The notes beneath the pieces were generated by a model. It was not told the DNA's origin. It was given only the letters and a program-made list of their open reading frames with translations, and searched no databases. A stretch of 64,000 bases of DNA from positions 52,968 to 116,967 of the forward strand of contig CAZCEC010000011.1 of assembly GCA_964497615.1 (NCBI GenBank), given 5' to 3'. This stretch comes from CAZCEC01 sp964497615 (lineage in GTDB: Bacteria > Chloroflexota > Anaerolineae > Anaerolineales > UBA6663). Shown here piece by piece: positions 59,816 to 64,000 of the stretch (positions are counted from its first letter, which is position 1; the number at the start of each line of letters is the position of its first letter). Both the position numbers and the translations under genes were made by a program.

Positions 59816-60373
59816 ATGACCGTTCGCGAGCTGGATCGCCCGGACCAATGGCTTGCCGAGACAGACGGGGTCTCACGTCTGGACGAGATGGCCCAGCGGA
59901 TACGCGACCAGGCGGCGGCGGCGGCGCGGGCTCAGCTTCGTGCAGAGCGGCAGGTGACCGAACCGGAGGACCCGGCGCAGCGGCCGGACTTCAGGCGCCA
60001 CTTCCTGCGGGCGCTGGCGGTTGGGGTCGCGCAGGCCCTGGCCGCCAACGACCGGCGCGTGTTAGCGGTGTACGCCTGTGAGACGACGCCGGCTCAGGGC
60101 GCTGAAGCGCATGACCGCTGGGGCGCATTGGCTCATCTGCTCGTGGTCGTGACGGCCCCGTCGGCGGCTCTGGAAGCATTTGTGGCCTCACTGAATCGGG
60201 CTTTAGACGCCAGTCTGGCCGCCCTTCCCCGGACGCACTTCAGCCATGCCGGACCGCCGCTGGACATCAACGTCGTGACTGAGCAGGACGTCCGGCTGGG
60301 GGTGGGCATGGCGCGCCTGCTTTCCGTGCGGCTGCCGCCGCCGGTCCAGCTTTGGCAGCGCCAGGAGGAGTAG
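59816..60373 (+). CDS. hypothetical protein between two universal stress proteins
   Basis: This 185-residue cytosolic protein has an N-terminal charged helical part (RLDEMAQRIRDQAAAAARAQ) and a C-terminal alpha/beta part (FLRALAVGVAQALAANDRRV, LAVYACE, GALAHLLVVVTAPSAALEAF, LDINVVTEQDVRLGVGMA). The latter resembles nucleotidyltransferase-like folds, but no GS-x10-DxD motif is seen. The ATG at 59816 is 24 nt after the upstream stop; a GTG at 59789 overlapping the USP gene is also in frame. Function unknown; context suggests stress response. Confidence 0.7.
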   Translation: MTVRELDRPDQWLAETDGVSRLDEMAQRIRDQAAAAARAQLRAERQVTEPEDPAQRPDFRRHFLRALAVGVAQALAANDRRVLAVYACETTPAQGAEAHDRWGALAHLLVVVTAPSAALEAFVASLNRALDASLAALPRTHFSHAGPPLDINVVTEQDVRLGVGMARLLSVRLPPPVQLWQRQEE

Positions 60374-60439
60374 CCGCGGCGAGTAGGCCAGCAGGTGCCA
60401 GGCGCATCGATCCAGACCGCCCGGCCGAAGGAGCTTGAG

Positions 60440-61399
60440 ATGAGAGAACCAGAGCCTATGAAAGTGCTGCTGCCCTTTGACGGATCCGCGCACGCGCGCG
60501 CCGCCGAGGCGCTCGTGGCCGGGCTGCGCTGGCCGCCAGGATCGTCAGCGACCGTGCTCGGCGTGGTGCGCCAGAAGTGGTCGTTGTTGGGGCTGGGACT
60601 TGATGGGCCTGCCCAGGTGCAGGACACACTGCACCGTCTGCAGCGCGTCGCGGTGGAGGCGGCCGAAGCGGTGGCCCGGCCAGCGGTGGCTGCCTTGAGG
60701 CAGGCCGGCCTCGCCGCGGTGGCCACGGTGCGCGAGGGGGAGCCGGGCGAGGCCATCGTGGCGCTGGCAGCCGAGCTGCAGGCCGACTTGATCGCGCTCG
60801 GCGCCCAAGGGTACAGCCCCTTCGCCGCTCCCCGGCTGGGATCGGCCGCCTGGCAGGTGCTCCACGCGGCCCAGGCTTCCGTGCTCATTGCGCGGCCAGG
60901 GCGCGGCCCGCGCCCGGCGCGCATCGTCCTGGCAGTGGATGGCCTGCTCGATTGGCTTCACGCCGACGCCTGGCCGGTCGCGCTGCTGCCTGGCGACGCT
61001 GACATCACCCTGGCCAAACTGGCCGCTGCGGATGACGCATTGGATGGCAGCGCGAGCGAGCGGGCGGGCGCAGCCGAAGCCGCCGCGATCAGCACCCTGG
61101 AACTGGCTGAGGCGCTCCAGGCGCGCGGCCAGACGGTTCGGAACGTATATCCCCGGGGCGAGCCACGCGCGGAGCTCGTCCGGCTGGCCCAGGCTGCCGA
61201 GGCAGACCTGGTCATTGTGGGGAGCGGGGCCGCCCCCGCCAGCGGTGACGAGGCGCAGGCGAGCGTGGCCACAGCGGTGGCGAAATTCGCCCCGTGCTCG
61301 GTGCTGGTGGTTCGGCCCCAGCCCGAACTGGCCGCGGCCGTGCCCGTGGGGCAGGTTGGGCGCTCGCGGGAACCTGCTCGTCCCACGCACCCCGCTTGA
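60440..61399 (+). CDS. double-domain universal stress protein, divergent second domain
   Basis: This 319-residue protein starts MREPEPMKVLLPFDGSAHAR, typical of USP domain 1, with ADLIALGAQGYSPFAAPRLG at its end. Domain 2 (from about residue 160) begins RIVLAVDGLLDWLHADAWPV and ends ADLVIVGSGAAPASGDEAQA, SVATAVAKFAPCSVLVVRPQ. The second domain has lost most of the ATP-binding glycines. AAGGAG lies six nucleotides before the ATG. It closes the USP operon. Confidence 0.85.
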   Translation: MREPEPMKVLLPFDGSAHARAAEALVAGLRWPPGSSATVLGVVRQKWSLLGLGLDGPAQVQDTLHRLQRVAVEAAEAVARPAVAALRQAGLAAVATVREGEPGEAIVALAAELQADLIALGAQGYSPFAAPRLGSAAWQVLHAAQASVLIARPGRGPRPARIVLAVDGLLDWLHADAWPVALLPGDADITLAKLAAADDALDGSASERAGAAEAAAISTLELAEALQARGQTVRNVYPRGEPRAELVRLAQAAEADLVIVGSGAAPASGDEAQASVATAVAKFAPCSVLVVRPQPELAAAVPVGQVGRSREPARPTHPA

Positions 61400-61484
61400 C
61401 AGAGGCTGATGGCGGGCGCCGGAGGAACATCGGGGGGTACGGCTTGAGGTGCCAGCGGTCAGATGGGCCAGCTTCGGCCCCCGC

Positions 61485-61886
61485 CTACCAGGCGGCGCGC
61501 CCCAGCCGCTTAAGGATGGCGCGCTTGAGCGCCTGCCGCAGGTAGGTCCGCTGGTGAATCGTCGCCCGCACCACCCACGGCTCGGGGCCGGTATTCTCAA
61601 AGCCGTGCTCCACCCCGGCCGGCACAAACACACTGGTGCCCGGGCCAGCCGTTACCATCTGGCCGTCGAGCCAGAGCGTGCCCGTGCCGGATACCACGTC
61701 GAACACCTCGTGCTCGTGCGCATGGCGATGGCGCGGCAGCACCTGGCCCGGCAGGAAGCCCAGCAGACAGGCAGAGAACGCCTCGGTATCGAAGAGCGGC
61801 ACGTTGGTCAGCGGGAGCTCATCAAAGCGAGCCGACTGCAGCGCCTGCCAGACTGCCGCTTTGGGGGCCACTGGGGTGGGGGGCAT
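61485..61886 (-). CDS. cupin-domain protein
   Basis: This 133-residue cupin reads GFLPGQVLPRHRHAHEHEVF, then VVSGTGTLWLDGQ, PGTSVFVPAGVEHGFEN. HRHAHEHE and the later His give a full metal-binding set. AGGT precedes the ATG. It lies downstream of the DUF2249 gene and a decayed membrane gene on the same strand and may be read from the FNR-type promoter at 62.5 kb. Substrate unknown. Confidence 0.87.
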   Translation of the reverse strand: MPPTPVAPKAAVWQALQSARFDELPLTNVPLFDTEAFSACLLGFLPGQVLPRHRHAHEHEVFDVVSGTGTLWLDGQMVTAGPGTSVFVPAGVEHGFENTGPEPWVVRATIHQRTYLRQALKRAILKRLGRAAW

Positions 61887-61924
61887 TTGACCTCACTTGG
61901 AGCCAGGGACGCTGGCCGCGGAGG

Positions 61925-62160
61925 ACGGACGCTCCGCTGACTCAGAGAAAGAGCACCAGGGCGGCCGCAATGAGCAGGCCGCCCCATTTGGCGCCGCCCG
62001 GGCGCACATGGCGCCCAGGAAGCCCGAGATCATCAGCGGGCTATGGCCCGAGGCCCACCCGGCCTCCACGGCGGCAGCGCGCAGCCCAAGCGGCCCAATC
62101 CGGCCCAGTTTCCGGTCAGGAGCGCCGCGACTGCCGCCAGGCTGGGCAGGCGATTCACAC
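61925..62160 (-). pseudogene. membrane protein remnant (NnrS-like segment), frameshifted
   Basis: In one frame the - strand reads LPSLAAVAALLTGNWAGLGR, continuing in the next frame as LGLRAAAVEAGWASGHSPLM, then ISGFLGAMCARA. A third frame ends GAKWGGLLIAAALVLFL. Gly-His-x2-Met-x-Ser/Gly-Gly-Phe-Leu-Gly is a pattern of heme-copper-like NnrS-type membrane proteins. Shifts between frames and the short length indicate a broken gene with an internal deletion. NnrS-like proteins often belong to FNR/Dnr regulons, which would fit its neighbours. Confidence 0.4.
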
Positions 62161-62161
62161 G

Positions 62162-62413
62162 CTAGCGCGCCGCCGCCACGCGGCCGATCCGCACGCGCCA
62201 CACCTTGGGACCCTGCTCGAGGTAATCCCAGCTGAACTGGTCTGTGTGTTCGAATTTGAACTGGTAGAACAGCGGCTTAGGGTCGTGATCGTTGACGAGC
62301 ACAAAGGCGTCGCCAACCGGCAGGGCATTGAAGCGGCCAAAGATCAACGGGTGCCGTTCGGCGGGGGGAAGGGGACGGACATCAACCGTGTCCAGGTTGG
62401 TGGTTGCAGACAT
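62162..62413 (-). CDS. DUF2249 domain protein
   Basis: This 83-residue protein reads LDTVDVRPLPPAERHPLIFG, then LPVGDAFVLVNDHDPKPLFY, QFSWDYLEQGPKVWRVRIGR, the complete DUF2249 signature, including the conserved RHPLIF and NDHDPKPL. These proteins are usually coupled to denitrification or oxygen-limitation genes and may act in redox or nitric oxide metabolism. AGGAGG lies eight nucleotides before the ATG, and an FNR-type promoter stands upstream. Confidence 0.92.
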   Translation of the reverse strand: MSATTNLDTVDVRPLPPAERHPLIFGRFNALPVGDAFVLVNDHDPKPLFYQFKFEHTDQFSWDYLEQGPKVWRVRIGRVAAAR

Positions 62414-62487
62414 TGGGGAAGCCTCCTAGGGCGGAATGGTGAAGACCGACGCGGCGCACTGGATGGCCGGTTTGCGGCTCAGCCGCT

Positions 62488-62529
62488 AATATAGCCCACG
62501 GGTGCGGCGGCGTCCTTGATGGAGATCAA
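62488..62529 (-). promoter_or_regulatory. FNR-type class II promoter of the DUF2249 gene
   Basis: The perfect FNR palindrome TTGATGGAGATCAA occupies 62516-62529. On the - strand TATATT (62493-62488) is the -10. The palindrome centre is 29.5 bp before the first -10 base, the same as in the cupin promoter and equal to a -41.5 class II site. The rest of 62530-62747 shows no gene or repeat. Confidence 0.8.
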
Positions 62530-62747
62530 GTCAGCCGCGGCCGGTCGTCCCGGCGAGAAACCGGCGCCTGGGTGGCCGCTCCCAGACATGACTCAGATCA
62601 TGGTCAACACGCGGCAGCAGCGGTCGCCTTGGCTCAGATGGGTTGACCAAAGGGGAGCTTTCCGCACAACCGGCCGCCGGCTGATTGAACCGCAGTGTCT
62701 CGGCCTGCCGGCTGTGGCCGGCGAGAGGAGTAACACAACCAGTGGAA

Positions 62748-63440
62748 ATGACTAGCGTTCCCGAACTGTGGCACTGGGCTGAGTTTTACTGCCCGTGGTG
62801 CTATGTGGCGGCGGTGCGCCTGAACCGGATCAGGCCCGAATATCAGGGACGGGTCAGGCTGCGTGAACGTGCCTTCCCGCTGGAAGTGTATGGCGGGGGG
62901 CCGCCGGATCGACGCGAACTCGAACTGGAGATGTGGCTGGCGGCGGTGCAAGAGCCGGAAGCCGCGTTCACAGCCTTTCAGGGAAGCGACTGGCCCACGA
63001 CCACGCTGCCGGCCTTTGAGGCGGCCTGGTGTGCCAGTCAGCAGGGTGAGGCGGCCGGTCACGACTACGACCTGCGTCTTCGCCGCGCTTTTTTCGCCGA
63101 GGGCCGCAATATCGGCCGGCGCGAGGTGATGATCGAACTCGCCGCCGAGGCTGGTTTGGATCTGGATCTGTTCAATCGCCTGTTCGGCAGCGGTGCGGCC
63201 CGCCCCGCAGTGCTGGCGGAAGGGCGCCTGGGCCAGGCGAGATTTGGCGTACGCGGGACCCCGACAGCGATGACCGAGACCGGCCAGAAACTGTCTCACG
63301 CCCTGGCATACCCGGACATTCAGAACGGGCGCATCGTCGGCGTCAGTCCCGCGCCATGTTGCGGGGCGGGTTGTGACCAGGCGACGCGCACCCTGTTTGA
63401 GCAGGCGCTAGCGCACACCGCCGCAAGCCGCCCGGCATAA
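62748..63440 (+). CDS. DsbA-family (FrnE/HCCA isomerase-like) thiol oxidoreductase
   Basis: This 230-residue protein has the thioredoxin-fold start ELWHWAEFYCPWCYVAAVRL with CPWC at residues 15-18. The DsbA helical insertion follows (EAAWCASQQGEAAGHDYDLR, RRAFFAEGRNIGRREVMIEL) and the cis-Pro loop FGVRGTPTAM. A Cys-rich end (PAPCCGAGCDQATR) is extra. There is no signal peptide, so it acts in the cytoplasm, like FrnE. The ATG at 62748 is chosen; a GTG two codons earlier is possible. GAGGAG is about 18 nt upstream, rather far. Confidence 0.85.
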   Translation: MTSVPELWHWAEFYCPWCYVAAVRLNRIRPEYQGRVRLRERAFPLEVYGGGPPDRRELELEMWLAAVQEPEAAFTAFQGSDWPTTTLPAFEAAWCASQQGEAAGHDYDLRLRRAFFAEGRNIGRREVMIELAAEAGLDLDLFNRLFGSGAARPAVLAEGRLGQARFGVRGTPTAMTETGQKLSHALAYPDIQNGRIVGVSPAPCCGAGCDQATRTLFEQALAHTAASRPA

Positions 63441-63641
63441 CCGGGGCCGCTGCCGGAAGCCGAGCAGGGTGTGGCCGCGGGCGAGTCGATTGCGCGGCGC
63501 GAAGCCGCCACACCTCCTGGCGGCGTTCGAAGCGCTGGCCAACGCGATCGCCTGCCAGCCGGTGCCCCTTGCCGCCGGGCTCCTTTGGCCCAACGGACTG
63601 GAGAGCATTCCCTCGCCCCGCCACCAGCCTCGGGCAGCACC

Positions 63642-64000
63642 TCAGATCAGCGCCAGGTCACGCAGTACATCGGCCTTGGTGATCAGGACGCGGTGCCGGT
63701 CGAAGCGGATGGCCCCGGCTTGCTCCAGGACGCGCAGCGCGCGGCTGACGGTCTCGGGGGTGGTGGCCAGGTGGCTGGCAATCAGGGCGCGGGTCACGGC
63801 CGGGCTGGCGAGCGCCGGGTTCTCCGCCTGTTCCAGGATGAAGCGCGCCAGCCGCGCGGTGACCGGCCGCAGCGCCAGATCCTCGACTTGCAGCACCAAG
63901 TGCCGGATGCGCCGGGCCAGCGCCTGAATGACGCCGAGCGCCAGCGCCGGGTCTGCCGCCAGGACGGTGTGAAGCCGCTCACCGGGGATGACCCAGGCCG
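63642..64000 (-). CDS. Crp/Fnr-family transcriptional regulator, N-terminus outside window
   Basis: The frame is open from the right edge: ERLHTVLAADPALALGVIQA, then LARRIRHLVLQVEDLALRPV (dimerisation helix), ARLARFILEQAE and the HTH_Crp part ALIASHLATTPETVSRALRV, LEQAGAIRFDRHRVLITKAD. The recognition helix carries TTPETVSRALR, close to the E--SR of FNR/CRP proteins that read TTGA/GTGA half-sites. The cysteines for an FeS cluster would lie outside the window. It is a candidate activator of the two FNR-type promoters at 58.7 and 62.5 kb. Confidence 0.85.
   Translation of the reverse strand, partial: AWVIPGERLHTVLAADPALALGVIQALARRIRHLVLQVEDLALRPVTARLARFILEQAENPALASPAVTRALIASHLATTPETVSRALRVLEQAGAIRFDRHRVLITKADVLRDLALI

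Noticed and set aside
62588..62601. Possible third FNR-like box (ATGAC-N4-ATCAT) upstream of the DsbA-like gene
   Set aside because: Both half-sites deviate from consensus, and no -10 exists at the class II distance.
63441..63641. ORFs in both strands between the DsbA-like and Crp/Fnr genes
   Set aside because: Only short shadow frames without start sites or motifs.

Overview
The window is a high-GC bacterial chromosome segment that I read as Chloroflexota, probably Anaerolineae-like. The reasons are the giant BTAD-ATPase-TPR and LuxR-ATPase regulators, secreted CSLREA/beta-helix and FG-GAP proteins, duplicated diheme cytochromes, TANNNT -10 elements close to start codons, and many decayed fragments of proteins typical of that phylum. 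The phylum is an inference from gene content. The sequence is a draft assembly with two N runs (4014-4023 and 12540-12639), one inside aroC and one inside a 9-bp tandem repeat.

Region 1 (1-6830, + strand) is a compact aromatic amino acid operon: aroF (5' end outside the window), tyrA, aroA, aroE, aroC, an aroK-aroB fusion and aroQ. It covers all seven shikimate steps plus prephenate dehydrogenase. Region 2 (6.8-15.7 kb) holds a convergent saccharopine-dehydrogenase-like reductase and GAF histidine kinase, a truncated ExeA-like ATPase, an RHS C-terminal fragment followed by a lipoprotein, a minisatellite preceded by an SOS-type promoter, a GT4 glycosyltransferase, a zincin-like protein and a tRNA-Arg.

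Region 3 (16-34 kb) contains the most interesting architecture. The same three-gene cassette occurs twice in opposite orientations: a giant SARP/BTAD regulator, a roughly 70-residue protein with a TF(I/V)(L/V)RLW core, and a large secreted surface-type protein. In both copies the gap after the regulator carries two heptamers with an 11-bp period, then a TANNNT hexamer exactly 10 nt further on, which is the layout of SARP operators. A diheme cytochrome and a truncated PQQ-propeller lipoprotein lie between the two copies.

Region 4 (33.5-41.6 kb, - strand) has membrane proteins, a second diheme cytochrome, a kinase-less paralogue of the membrane sensor, a VOC protein and a NarX/NarL-like two-component pair. 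Region 5 (41.9-43.9 kb) is a mosaic of at least five gene fragments. It is followed by a LuxR-ATPase regulator, a methyltransferase and an FG-GAP surface protein, then by a rarA remnant and a frameshifted ISKra4-like transposase (51.5-53.1 kb).

Region 6 (53.2-64 kb) looks like a stress and redox island: a GAF histidine kinase with an OmpR-type regulator, Rnk, a zinc-ribbon protein, two double universal stress proteins, cupins, DUF488, DUF2249, a DsbA-like oxidoreductase, MgtC and a Crp/Fnr regulator running off the right end. Three promoters share a TTTTCAy direct repeat with 11-bp period placed exactly 50 bp before the -10. Two others carry FNR-type palindromes at the same class II position, so two regulons can be proposed whose candidate regulators lie in the same window.
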